From an uncultured delta proteobacterium (GTDB lineage: Bacteria > RBG-13-61-14 > DRUE01), in assembly GCA_903930515.1 (NCBI GenBank), contig CAIYYW010000148.1:1-39912 (forward strand): a stretch of DNA of 39,912 nt, given 5' to 3'. Below the pieces are notes generated by a model. It did no database searches. It saw nothing but the letters and a program-made list of their open reading frames with translations, and had not been told where the DNA came from. The position numbers and the translations under genes were made by a program. Of this stretch, positions 8,276-16,862 are shown piece by piece. Every line of letters begins with the position of its first letter. Position 1 is the stretch's first letter.

Positions 8276-9655
8276 TTGAATTATTCCAGATTGCGATACG
8301 CCCTGATCGCGGCGTTGATCCTGGCCGGGTCGTGGTTTGATTCCTGCCACAAGACCGCCAAAGGGCCTTCGGTGATCATCATCACCCTGGACACGGTCCG
8401 GATGGATCATCTTTCCGTATACGGATATTTCCGGCCCACTACTCCGTTCCTGAACCAGCTCGCGGCGGAGAGCGTGGTTTTTAACAACGGCTACACGCCG
8501 ATCCCGCACACGGTCTCGGCGCACGCCTCCCTGTTCACCTCCCACTATCCTTCCGAGCACAAGGCCCTGTATAACGGCTGGAAGCTTGAGGATTACCAGC
8601 CGCCACTCCTGGCGGAAGTTTTGAAGCGGGAGGGGTATCAGACCGGCGCGGTGGTCTCGAGCGCGGTGCTGGCCGGATGGCATGGGCTGGACCGCGGCTT
8701 TGATTTTTACCAGGACCAGAATTTTGAACACAAGGTGACGGGCGAGAAGAAAAAGGAAAAGACGACCTCCATAGATTATAATCAGCGCCGCGCCTCGGAA
8801 GTGGTGAAATGGGCCGAGAAATGGCTCAACGAAATTGAACGGCAGCAACCGTTTTTCCTCTGGCTCCACTTCTACGACGCGCACCGACCCTACGACCCGG
8901 ACCCTGATTTTACCCCGCGCTTCCAGTTGGACCCCGAATTCACCAAATACCTGGAGCAGAACCATTACCAGATGCCGGACAAGTATGATCAAGTAAACAC
9001 TTACGACAACCAGCTCGCGTACCTGGACCAAAACCTGGAGAATTTTTTCCAGTACCTGAAGGCGCAGGGGCTGCTGGATAAATCCCTGATCATCATCACC
9101 GCGGACCACGGCGAAGGGCTGGGGCAGCATAACCTGATGAACCACGGCCTTTACCTAAGCCAGGAGCAGGTCCGGATCCCGCTCCTGATCCGGTTCCCGG
9201 ACCGATCCCGGGCCGGGACCAAAATAGACACAAGGGTGAACCTGATTGATCTCGCGCCCACCGTGCTGGATTTTCTCAAGCTCAAGGACCCGATGGAACC
9301 GCGCGGAAAATCCTTGCTCAGCCTGATCGCGGGCGGGAAACAGGAACTCAGAGCCTGCGAATATTTTGAGCGGAGATGGTATGAGCCGAACAAAAAGGTC
9401 CAGGGCCGGAAAGCCGGAGCGCTCTGCGGGGAATGGAAAATCATCTGGGCCGACCAGGAGGAAAAGGAGCTTTATAACCTGACCAATGATCCGTTTGAAT
9501 TGACCAATATCCGGGATTCGGAAAACAAAAAATACCTGGAAATGGAAACCGAGATGAAAGGCTATCTGGACCGGGTCAAGTTCTTCGCGGTGAAAAAGCA
9601 AACCGTGCCCAAAGAGGTTCAGGATCAGCTCAAAGCCTTGGGCTATACCAAATAA
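8276..9655 (+). CDS. Sulfatase-fold hydrolase 1 (alkaline phosphatase superfamily, Thr at the formylglycine position)
   Basis: The 459-residue exported protein has an N-terminal hydrophobic segment (about 7-21) followed by a Cys at 24, a position that is also Cys in its two paralogues, so it may be a lipoprotein with an atypical lipobox. Metal motifs are LDTVRMDHLS (38-47) and ADHGEGLGQH (about 280-289). The active-site stretch PHTVSAHASLFTS places Thr79 where true sulfatases have the Cys or Ser converted to formylglycine. It is therefore better viewed as a phospho- or alkyl-transfer enzyme or esterase of this superfamily than as a proven sulfatase. The C-terminus ends QDQLKALGYTK. The start is a TTG without Shine-Dalgarno; no better start was found before the signal segment. 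Confidence 0.85.
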   Translation: MNYSRLRYALIAALILAGSWFDSCHKTAKGPSVIIITLDTVRMDHLSVYGYFRPTTPFLNQLAAESVVFNNGYTPIPHTVSAHASLFTSHYPSEHKALYNGWKLEDYQPPLLAEVLKREGYQTGAVVSSAVLAGWHGLDRGFDFYQDQNFEHKVTGEKKKEKTTSIDYNQRRASEVVKWAEKWLNEIERQQPFFLWLHFYDAHRPYDPDPDFTPRFQLDPEFTKYLEQNHYQMPDKYDQVNTYDNQLAYLDQNLENFFQYLKAQGLLDKSLIIITADHGEGLGQHNLMNHGLYLSQEQVRIPLLIRFPDRSRAGTKIDTRVNLIDLAPTVLDFLKLKDPMEPRGKSLLSLIAGGKQELRACEYFERRWYEPNKKVQGRKAGALCGEWKIIWADQEEKELYNLTNDPFELTNIRDSENKKYLEMETEMKGYLDRVKFFAVKKQTVPKEVQDQLKALGYTK

Positions 9656-9666
9656 TTCTGCCCGCC

Positions 9667-9723
9667 GGCCGGGTCTGGAGGCCGGGGGCGAAGCTGTAAA
9701 TAAGGCCAAGAATTGACCCGGCC
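9667..9723. repeat. Inverted repeat between converging genes
   Basis: Perfect 9-bp arms GGCCGGGTC (9667-9675) and GACCCGGCC (9715-9723) flank 39 bases, just after the first sulfatase-fold gene and before the end of the converging phosphodiesterase gene. It has no T-run, so any terminator role is uncertain. Confidence 0.35.
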
Positions 9724-9816
9724 TGGATGCGCTCAAGGCAGCAAGCTTCAAATCTTTTCATCTATCCGGGCTTGACCCTGGCAGTCATAAAGGGGGGGCC
9801 GGATTTCCTGCTTCTT

Positions 9817-11670
9817 TTATTTAATGTAGCCCAAGGCCCGGAGATGCTTCTTGATTTCCATATCCGTCCGGGAGTCGGTCTTCTGTTCTTTCATCGGTTG
9901 ATAAGTTCCGTAAGTGGATACGGTTTTAACCGGGTGGGATTTCACAAACTCATGGTCATACCCCTCAAGCCATACCCTCCCGCGCATGTCCTGGGCGGTC
10001 GGGAAACCCATTAAATAAAGAATATTCGGAGTCAAATCGTAGACCGTGGGCTGCTTGATCGCGGCGCCCTTTTGGATCGGCCCTCCGGCCATGACCAGGA
10101 TTCCGGGGGGCGCATGATGATGACTGTATTTCCCGTCCGGGTCTTTTTGCCAGCCATGGTCGCTGGCGACGATGAAAATTGTTCGATCGTCCGCAAACTT
10201 CAACAATTCTCCGATAAATTTATCATTGTCGGAGTAAATTTCATCTATGATCCTGCCATATTTATTTCTTTGTTTTTCTGAAATATTGGGATCATTGATC
10301 CGATTCGAATATTTGAAAGCCGTGTGGCTTAGAATATCAATGCCGCGAGTATATATCGCCCAGAACGATATTTCCGGATGCCGCCGGATTAAATCGAGCG
10401 AAATGTTTTCGATGCTTACATCCCAACTGATGCTGAAGGGGAATTCCGATTTGACGGAATATTTCTTATAGGAGGCATTCCGCATTTTGGCTATTTCTTC
10501 ATCCGTAACATCCAGATAACGATGATAAAATTCATTGCTGACCTCTTCGGGCGGCAGCACCAGGGTTTCCAGATCCTGGGCCAGCTCCGGGGGATAGGTC
10601 AGGCCTCCCGGAGGCGGCTCGAAACCCCTTTTCGCCTTGGGCCGGAAATAGACAAACCGGTCGCTAACCATGACGCCCAAAATTTTTTCCGCCGGCCAGG
10701 TCGCCCACCAATGAATCACCCCCGAAGGAACGCCGTGTTCGCTGAAGATATTCCAGAGCGCCTTTTCCAAACGGTTGGAGCTGTTTATCGGCAAAATCTC
10801 GGGTTCCTTGGTAAAATACTTTTTCAAACCGATTACCCACATTTTTTCCGGGAATATCAAAGAACCGGTTTCCACCCTGGTGAAAGGCAATCTCCTGGTA
10901 ACATAATGAACAATACCGTGTTCCTGGGGGCTTTTGCCCGTGACGATGGTGGTCCAGATTTGAGGGCTATGGGTCGGATTGAGGGTTGTCAAGGGAGAAC
11001 GCACGCCTTGCTCGATCAATTTTTGAAGATTGGGCATTTTGCCTTCCGCCACCAGCTGGTCAACGATCTTGTTCTCCATGCCGTCAATCCCCAAAAAAAT
11101 GACTTTAAAACCGGTGGCTTGAAATTTCTCGGTCGCGATCAGGGCGGGGGAATTGCCCATTTCACGGCGCTGAGCAAGACCCAACGGTAATGCCGTCAGC
11201 ATGATTAACAATAGCAACAAGTCCAGAATGAAGCTGACCTTTTTGAGTTCCCCCATAATGGGCATGGCCAAGGCCATGACCGCGATCAAGACCACGGAAA
11301 GAAATACGGCCGGTAGGAGGAAAGAGACCGGCTTGGTCAAGGCCTTAAGCAGGTAATTATTATATGCCAAAGCATACCACACTTGGGTCAGATAGCAGAT
11401 AGTGGCGATGATCCAGGGCAGGTGGGATGGGATTCGCCGCAGGCCGGGGATAAAAGCGCCCAGATAAGTGACCAGGCCCAAAATCAATCCCAAAATCAGC
11501 CCCGGGAGGACCAGCAAAACCAGCAGCATAATTTCCACCTTGATCAGGTCAACGGGGAAAAAAACCTTGGAGTTGATCCCGGCCAGCACGACGGCAAACA
11601 GGCTGACGAACGATAGGGTGAAGGACAGGGCGGCCATTTCCGAAACCTTGATGCTCTTGGATAACGACAT
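9817..11670 (-). CDS. Membrane-anchored type I phosphodiesterase (alkaline phosphatase superfamily)
   Basis: The 617-residue protein begins with about five membrane helices (roughly 12-33, 42-70, 83-103, 110-136, 143-165) followed by a large periplasmic catalytic domain. Catalytic landmarks are LGIDGMENK (metal Asp), the nucleophile region THSPQIWTTIVTGKSPQEHGI with a Ser or Thr nucleophile, GIDILSH, ASDHGWQKD and a final SHHHAPPGI segment, so the metal site looks intact. It ends in KKHLRALGYIK, the same tail as APS kinase and the three sulfatase-fold proteins. Its own strong promoter lies just upstream. The gene points towards sulfatase-fold gene 1 and away from gene 2. Likely substrates are envelope phosphoglycans or phospholipid-linked groups; this is inference. 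Confidence 0.85.
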   Translation of the reverse strand: MSLSKSIKVSEMAALSFTLSFVSLFAVVLAGINSKVFFPVDLIKVEIMLLVLLVLPGLILGLILGLVTYLGAFIPGLRRIPSHLPWIIATICYLTQVWYALAYNNYLLKALTKPVSFLLPAVFLSVVLIAVMALAMPIMGELKKVSFILDLLLLLIMLTALPLGLAQRREMGNSPALIATEKFQATGFKVIFLGIDGMENKIVDQLVAEGKMPNLQKLIEQGVRSPLTTLNPTHSPQIWTTIVTGKSPQEHGIVHYVTRRLPFTRVETGSLIFPEKMWVIGLKKYFTKEPEILPINSSNRLEKALWNIFSEHGVPSGVIHWWATWPAEKILGVMVSDRFVYFRPKAKRGFEPPPGGLTYPPELAQDLETLVLPPEEVSNEFYHRYLDVTDEEIAKMRNASYKKYSVKSEFPFSISWDVSIENISLDLIRRHPEISFWAIYTRGIDILSHTAFKYSNRINDPNISEKQRNKYGRIIDEIYSDNDKFIGELLKFADDRTIFIVASDHGWQKDPDGKYSHHHAPPGILVMAGGPIQKGAAIKQPTVYDLTPNILYLMGFPTAQDMRGRVWLEGYDHEFVKSHPVKTVSTYGTYQPMKEQKTDSRTDMEIKKHLRALGYIK

Positions 11671-11691
11671 CTCTCAAATATTCCTCAGCCG

Positions 11692-11719
11692 ATTATATCG
11701 GCCCTTACTCCACAGTCAA
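11692..11719 (-). promoter_or_regulatory. Strong sigma-70 promoter of the membrane phosphodiesterase gene
   Basis: On the minus strand TTGACT (11719-11714, 5/6) and TATAAT (11697-11692, 6/6) are 16 bp apart; the predicted transcript starts about 15 bases before the ATG at 11670. Confidence 0.7.
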
Positions 11720-11901
11720 ATTTGCAAGATTCCTTGCCGCGGCTCTTCTGGCCGTTGGCGATCCGCTATTCCTTCGACAAAATCCGGGCCTCGGAAGAGG
11801 CCTGGTCCCTTGCTTGATCGGGTTTTTGGATCATACTAAAATTCTAGCGCTAACCGGTCAGGCAATAGGGCGGGACGGATAGGCGAAATTTCATAAGGGA
11901 C

Positions 11902-12045
11902 ATGGCGATTGCGAGGAGCGTGCTGATCAGCGGGTCCGGGAGCTTGGTGGCTTCCCGGCCCAACCTTTTGCTGATCCTGTTTGATCAAATGAGGAAACCG
12001 GCCCTATTGATTTATCAATTGGTTAAGCTAAACTCAACGAACTGA
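11902..12045 (+). pseudogene. Possible remnant of a sulfatase N-terminus
   Basis: The 386-bp gap between divergent genes contains a 47-codon open frame. After an Ala/Ser-rich lead it reads ASRPNLLLILFDQMR, which closely resembles the first beta-strand and metal-binding DQxR segment of choline-sulfatase-type enzymes, then runs into unrelated sequence and a TGA. AAGGGAC precedes the ATG. It sits immediately upstream of the second sulfatase-fold gene, although the paralogues here have LDTVR rather than DQMR. It may be the scar of a deleted sulfatase gene; chance resemblance of a short stretch cannot be excluded. The remainder of the gap shows only promoters. Confidence 0.35.
12007..12034 (+). 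promoter_or_regulatory. Weak promoter candidate for the second sulfatase-fold gene
   Basis: TTGATT (12007-12012) and TAAACT (12029-12034) with a 16-bp spacer lie 23 bases before the ATG. The leader contains GAGGCGG as ribosome binding site. Confidence 0.35.
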
Positions 12046-12056
12046 GGCGGATTCAG

Positions 12057-13436
12057 ATGAAAAGATTTTTTATCATCGCTCTGCTGTTGGCGATCCTGGG
12101 GGGCGGCTCCTGCCGGGAATCGCGGAAAAAACCCTCGGTGATTTTGATCTCGCTGGACACCGTCCGTCCGGACCATCTTTCTTTATACGGATATTTCCGC
12201 AAGACCACTCCCTTTCTGGAGCAGTTGGCCAAGGAGAGCGTGGTTTTCACAAATGCTTACAGCCCGATCTCGCTCACGGTCCCCTCCCACGCCTCTCTAT
12301 TCACCTCGCATTATCCGTCCGAGCACAAGCTGGTGAACAACGGCTGGAGACTTGAGAACTGGAAGCTCCCGCTTCTGGCCGAGGTTTTGAACAAGCAAGG
12401 TTACCAGACCGCCGCGGTGATCGGAAGCAAGATTTTAATTAGATACTCTGAACTCAATCGGGGCTTTGAATACTATCAGGATCGGAATTTCGGGTACAAT
12501 ATCAGCATTGTCCGGAGTAAAAAATTCCAGAAACGCAAAAGCATCAAGCGGCTCGCCCAGAATGTGGTTGATTACGGGATGGATTGGCTCGGAAAGATCA
12601 AACCCGGCCGGCCATTTTTCCTGTTCCTGCATTTCTACGACGCGCATATGCCCTATACTTTCCCGCAAGACTGGAATAAGCCTTTCCAAAATGACGCCGA
12701 TCTGAAAAAATATCTGGAAGCCAATTCATTCCTGATCAAAGATGACTACGACCAGGTCAATGATTACGACAATTCCCTTTCTTACCTGGATCAGAACCTG
12801 GAGCGGTTTTTCAGGTATCTGAAGGAAAAGAACCTGCTCGAGAACACCATCATTATCATTATCTCGGATCATGGCGAAGGCCTGGGCCAGCATAATTTCT
12901 ACAACCATTGGCTGAATATCTACGAGGAGCAGGTGCGGGTGCCGCTCCTGATCCGGTTCCCGCGGTCTGAACATGCCGGCCGAAAGGTCGAGGCGCAGGT
13001 CAGCTTGATTGATGTCGCCCCCACCATCCTGGATTTTCTCCAGGTCAGGGACTCGATGGAAAGCAGGGGCAGTTCCCTGCTCCCGCTCATCACCTCGGCA
13101 AAGAGCCAAATCCGGCCCTGCAATTTTCAGGAGCGGCGCTGGTTCCCAGAGGAACCCCCCCCCGAGGAAAAGCATTGGGCAGCCGGGAAAAAAGCCGGGG
13201 TGGTCTGCGGCGAGTGGAAACTGATCTGGGCGGACCGGGAACCGGTTGAGCTTTATAACCTCAAGTCCGACCCTCTCGAACTCCAGAACCTGAGAGAGTC
13301 CGAGCCGAAAAAATACCACGAGCTCCTTCCCATCCTTCAGGACCATCTCGAGAAAATAAATTTCAATTCCGCCAAAGAGCAGGCCGTTCCGGAAAAAGTC
13401 CGGAAGACCCTCAAGAGCCTGGGATACGCACAGTAA
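12057..13436 (+). CDS. Sulfatase-fold hydrolase 2 (Thr at the formylglycine position)
   Basis: This 459-residue paralogue has a signal segment (4-18) ending in GGGSC (Cys19), compatible with a lipoprotein. LDTVRPDHLSLYGY (33-46) supplies the first metal ligand, LTVPSHASLFTS puts Thr74 at the position of the formylglycine precursor, and ISDHGEGLGQH the second metal pair. The downstream half contains the conserved WAD-x-E-PVELYNL block seen at the end of sulfatases. It closes with VRKTLKSLGYAQ. ATG start with GAGGCGG upstream. It stands between its two paralogues and a GT-C glycosyltransferase, suggesting a duplicated set with slightly different substrates; this is inference from order and similarity. 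Confidence 0.87.
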   Translation: MKRFFIIALLLAILGGGSCRESRKKPSVILISLDTVRPDHLSLYGYFRKTTPFLEQLAKESVVFTNAYSPISLTVPSHASLFTSHYPSEHKLVNNGWRLENWKLPLLAEVLNKQGYQTAAVIGSKILIRYSELNRGFEYYQDRNFGYNISIVRSKKFQKRKSIKRLAQNVVDYGMDWLGKIKPGRPFFLFLHFYDAHMPYTFPQDWNKPFQNDADLKKYLEANSFLIKDDYDQVNDYDNSLSYLDQNLERFFRYLKEKNLLENTIIIIISDHGEGLGQHNFYNHWLNIYEEQVRVPLLIRFPRSEHAGRKVEAQVSLIDVAPTILDFLQVRDSMESRGSSLLPLITSAKSQIRPCNFQERRWFPEEPPPEEKHWAAGKKAGVVCGEWKLIWADREPVELYNLKSDPLELQNLRESEPKKYHELLPILQDHLEKINFNSAKEQAVPEKVRKTLKSLGYAQ

Positions 13437-13508
13437 ACCATTAAGGATAAATTTTTACTTCGGCCCGCTCGTCCGCGGGAAAGCCCCGCCCCCGGGTCGG
13501 GTCTAGGA

Positions 13509-13536
13509 TTGACAAGGCAGTCCGTCCCGCTAGAAT
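13509..13536 (+). promoter_or_regulatory. Sigma-70 promoter of the first GT-C gene
   Basis: TTGACA (13509-13514, perfect) and TAGAAT (13531-13536, 5/6) are 16 bp apart; the predicted start near 13543 leaves a leader of about 76 nt with GAGGATAAG before the ATG. Confidence 0.65.
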
Positions 13537-13618
13537 AAAAATCGGACCGAGATTATCTGCAGGAAACCAGGGGCGATACCAACAGGGCTGAAACCGGGTT
13601 CGTCATTTAGAGGATAAG

Positions 13619-15274
13619 ATGAATAATAACCGTTTGGATCATACCTTGCAGGAGAATTCCGGCATAAGCAGAGACCCGCTTTTTTGGACCTCCATGGCAA
13701 TCGGGGGATTTGTCCTGTTGCTGACGCTCTGGTTCAGGCTGGGCATTGACCAATCGGTTTATTCGTATGGCGCCTGGCTCTGGAAGGATTATCACCTGCC
13801 GCCGTATCTTGGAAGTTGGGGCCACAATTTCCCGGGAACTTATTTGTTTTATTATCTGGCTTTCAGCCTTTTCGGCGAGAACACCCTGAGCGTCCGCTTG
13901 CTTGATCTGATCATTCAACTGACCAATTTGGTCATGATTTTTTACCTGTCCCGAAGGCTTGCCGGTCGCAGTATTGCCGGCTTTCTGGCGGTGGTCTTCT
14001 ACAGCATTTTTTATTATTGGATTGGAAGCACCGACGGAACCGCCAAGAAAGAAACTTTCATTTTTTGGACTTTTTTGCTCGCCACGGTCGTATCTCTGCG
14101 ACTAAACCATAAATATCTCCGCGCGGCCCTGATCGGCTCGCTCCTGGGATTGGCGTTCCTGCTCAAACCCACTTACGGTTTGGCCTGGCCGGTGTTCGGG
14201 ATTTTTCTTCTGGTTAAAGGGCGGAATCAGAAATTGCTGCCCTGGCTATCCGAGCTCTCGCTCTTTTCCCTCTTCTGTTTTATGCCCGCCCTGCTGATCA
14301 TTTTTTATTACTGGTATTATTGGGGGCCTGATTCTTTGCGAGAAATATATTTCGCGCTGATCTGGTTTAACGCCAAAATTTATAGCAGCATGAGCGAGTT
14401 CGGGCAATTCAATTGGCTTTTCTGGGTGAAGAACCTTTCCAGGGCTTTTTTCCAGAAATATCCGCTCTACTTTTTGCCCGCCTTTTTTGCGTGGGGAACG
14501 CAATTTGGGAAAAAAGCAAGGACAAAAGACCTGCCCCTGTTTTGGATGCTTTTGGCGCTGGCCTTGGTCAGCATGATCAGCTACGGCATTCAGGGCAAGA
14601 ATAACTTAAACCATCTTTTCACTTTCACCGGATTCTGCATCATCTTTTCCGGCTGGGGATTTGCGCAGTTGCTGCGCTGCTTTCAAGGCTGGGAGAATTC
14701 CCGACCGGGTAAAATCGTCACCGCGGTCTTTTGCCTGGGCCTGATTGGATGGAATGCGCAAAATGTCCCGGCGCCCGGGCGGGAATTGGCGGTCAAATAC
14801 AGTTTCCGCAATTTTGAAAAGGCCTATAAATTCGGCTTCGGCGCCAAGAATGACAAAATGTCCGCGGCCAATTACTATGTCGTGGCGGAATACCTGAGGC
14901 CCTTGCTCAAGCCCGGCGATCAGATCGCCTGCTTTGGACCTTACCCGCTGGTTCCGTTCCTGCTCAAGAAAAAAGAGCCGACGGTTTTTGTTTGCGTTCA
15001 TCACATGCTGCTCAAGCGAAGGGACGGACAAATTTTCCCTTTGCAAAAAAAATGGATCAGTGATTATTCCGATCAGACGATCCGGTCGCGCCCTCATTTT
15101 ATTATCATCTCCCGGAAGTTCCCGAACGAGGGCAATGTTTATTATAATTTTATGGAGAAAAATCCCGAGCTGGCGTTGGCCCGGCTGTTCCCGCAATTGA
15201 AACTTTTTATGGATAGTAATTACCGGTTGACCACGACCATCGGACAGGTGAAAATCTATGAGCTGCAAAATTAG
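13619..15274 (+). CDS. GT39/ArnT-like (GT-C fold) membrane glycosyltransferase
   Basis: The 551-residue polytopic protein transfers sugars from polyprenyl-phosphate donors on the outer face of the inner membrane, judging by its family. The first helix is near 25-42. It is followed by a periplasmic loop with the sequence LPPYLGSWGHNFPGTYLFYY, which corresponds to the acidic/PPLY region of GT39 enzymes, then RLLDLIIQLTNLVMIFYLSRR and KKETFIFWTFLLATVV typical of the helical core; about ten membrane segments are visible up to residue 390. A ~160-residue soluble C-terminal domain follows. GAGGATAAG precedes ATG 13619. Located between two sulfatase-fold genes, it probably builds or decorates the same envelope glycan (inference). 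Confidence 0.8.
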   Translation: MNNNRLDHTLQENSGISRDPLFWTSMAIGGFVLLLTLWFRLGIDQSVYSYGAWLWKDYHLPPYLGSWGHNFPGTYLFYYLAFSLFGENTLSVRLLDLIIQLTNLVMIFYLSRRLAGRSIAGFLAVVFYSIFYYWIGSTDGTAKKETFIFWTFLLATVVSLRLNHKYLRAALIGSLLGLAFLLKPTYGLAWPVFGIFLLVKGRNQKLLPWLSELSLFSLFCFMPALLIIFYYWYYWGPDSLREIYFALIWFNAKIYSSMSEFGQFNWLFWVKNLSRAFFQKYPLYFLPAFFAWGTQFGKKARTKDLPLFWMLLALALVSMISYGIQGKNNLNHLFTFTGFCIIFSGWGFAQLLRCFQGWENSRPGKIVTAVFCLGLIGWNAQNVPAPGRELAVKYSFRNFEKAYKFGFGAKNDKMSAANYYVVAEYLRPLLKPGDQIACFGPYPLVPFLLKKKEPTVFVCVHHMLLKRRDGQIFPLQKKWISDYSDQTIRSRPHFIIISRKFPNEGNVYYNFMEKNPELALARLFPQLKLFMDSNYRLTTTIGQVKIYELQN

Positions 15275-15383
15275 GCCTGCGATCTCCGATAACCATCGCC
15301 ATGCGTTGAGATCTATTTCTGTAATAGGAGATGGGAACTTATCAATCGCGAACGATCCTGATCAAGCGAAAACCGGGAAAATT

Positions 15384-15412
15384 TTGCGAGGCCGCCATAA
15401 TTAGATTATACT
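15384..15412 (+). promoter_or_regulatory. Promoter of the third sulfatase-fold gene, near-leaderless
   Basis: TTGCGA (15384-15389) and TATACT (15407-15412, 5/6) have a 17-bp spacer. The ATG at 15421 is eight bases after the -10 and no Shine-Dalgarno sequence intervenes. Confidence 0.6.
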
Positions 15413-15420
15413 GTTTTATA

Positions 15421-16836
15421 ATGAAAACAGCCAAAATAATCCTTGTTTTATCCGTATTCAGCCTGCTTTTGCCGGCATGCAAGCCGTCCACACCCAAGCC
15501 TTCGGTGATTTTGATCGTGCTGGATACGGTGCGGAAGGATCACCTTTCTCTTTACGGCTATCCCCGCAAGACCACGCCCTTTTTGGAAAAGCTGGCAAAG
15601 GAGAGCGTGGTTTTTGATAATGCCTATACTCCGATTTCCCTGACCGCTCCGGCCCATACCTCTCTTTTCACCTCCAGTTATCCGTCCGAGCATCAGGTCC
15701 TGGAAAATGGGTGGAAGCTCCAGAATTGGAAACAGCCGCTCCTGGCCGAGGTCCTCAAAGAAAACGGCTATCAGACCGGCGCCATCTTGGGGAGCAAAAT
15801 CCTGCATCGCTCGATCAATCTGAACCGGGGCTTTGATTATTATCTGGACCAGGGTTTTGTGGTCCCTGGTTCCGGGGCTGACGAGGACGCCAAAGGACCC
15901 GAGCCCGCTGAGAAAAAAGCCGCGGATAAGTCCAAGCCATTGAATAAGCGGAGGGCGCGGGATGTTGTGAACCTGGCCGAGGATTGGCTGAACCAGCTTG
16001 ACTCCCACCAGCCCTTCTTTATTTTTCTCCACTTCTGGGACGCGCATCGGGCCTATTATTTGCCGGATGATTTTGTCAGGCCTTTCCAGTTGGACCCGGA
16101 ATTCCGCGCCTGGCTGGAAGCGAACCATTACCAACTCCCGGAGCAATATGAGAATGTCAACGAGTATGATAATGCCCTCGCCTATATAGACCAGAACCTG
16201 GAGTCTTTTTTCAAGTTTTTGGACCAGAAGGGAATCCTTTCCCGCGCTTTGGTTATCATTGTGGCCGATCACGGCGAAGGCCTGGGCCAGCATAAAGTGT
16301 ATTGGCACTGCGTAAAGATTTATCAGGAACAGGTCCGGATCCCGATGATCATCAGGTTCCCGGACAAGGCTCAGGCCGGCCGGAGGCTTGACCCCAGCGC
16401 CAGCCTGATTGACATTGCCCCGACCATCCTGGAGTATCTCCATCTCAAAAATACCATGGAAAGCCGGGGCCGGTCCTTGTTACCGGTCATTTCCGGCGAG
16501 GAAAAAGCCATACGGCCATGCGAGTATCTGGAGCGGAAATGGTATCCCCCGGACAACCCGGCACATCTTGAGAAATGGGCTCCGGGCCGGAAAGCCGGCA
16601 TTGTTTGCGCGGCATGGAAACTGATCTGGGCGGATCAGGAGCCGATTGAGCTTTTTAATTTGACTAATGATCCGTTCGAACTTGCCAACCTTAAAGAAGC
16701 CGAGGGGAAAAAATCCCAGGAGCTGGAAACGGACCTCAAGGATCATCTCCAAAAAATAAAGTTCTATTCGTTCAAAGTTCAGGACTACTCCCAAAAAATG
16801 AAAAAAAACCTTGAGAGTCTTGGCTATCTGAAATAA
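15421..16836 (+). CDS. Sulfatase-fold lipoprotein 3 (Thr at the formylglycine position)
   Basis: The frame is open from 15331, but ATG 15421 directly precedes a classic lipoprotein signal (hydrophobic 6-17, lipobox LPAC with Cys20) and is placed right behind a promoter, so it is taken as start, giving 471 residues. Metal motifs are LDTVRKDHLSLYGY and ADHGEGLGQH. LTAPAHTSLFTS puts Thr75 where sulfatases need Cys or Ser. A ~20-residue Ala/Lys-rich insertion (about 150-175) separates it from paralogue 2. The tail is MKKNLESLGYLK. Paralogues 1 and 2 share the same domain order, the WADQE-PIELFNL block and the Cys near residue 20. It is followed after 26 bp by a second GT-C gene, probably in the same transcript. 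Confidence 0.88.
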   Translation: MKTAKIILVLSVFSLLLPACKPSTPKPSVILIVLDTVRKDHLSLYGYPRKTTPFLEKLAKESVVFDNAYTPISLTAPAHTSLFTSSYPSEHQVLENGWKLQNWKQPLLAEVLKENGYQTGAILGSKILHRSINLNRGFDYYLDQGFVVPGSGADEDAKGPEPAEKKAADKSKPLNKRRARDVVNLAEDWLNQLDSHQPFFIFLHFWDAHRAYYLPDDFVRPFQLDPEFRAWLEANHYQLPEQYENVNEYDNALAYIDQNLESFFKFLDQKGILSRALVIIVADHGEGLGQHKVYWHCVKIYQEQVRIPMIIRFPDKAQAGRRLDPSASLIDIAPTILEYLHLKNTMESRGRSLLPVISGEEKAIRPCEYLERKWYPPDNPAHLEKWAPGRKAGIVCAAWKLIWADQEPIELFNLTNDPFELANLKEAEGKKSQELETDLKDHLQKIKFYSFKVQDYSQKMKKNLESLGYLK

Positions 16837-16862
16837 AATGAGCCTGGTTGGGAAAATTTTTC

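Noticed and set aside
8120-9145. Minus-strand frame opposite sulfatase-fold gene 1
   Set aside because: Antisense shadow with no domain; it also crosses the promoter region.
8276-16836. Annotating the three paralogues simply as arylsulfatases
   Set aside because: The position that must be Cys or Ser for formylglycine is Thr in all three, so sulfatase activity is not supported.
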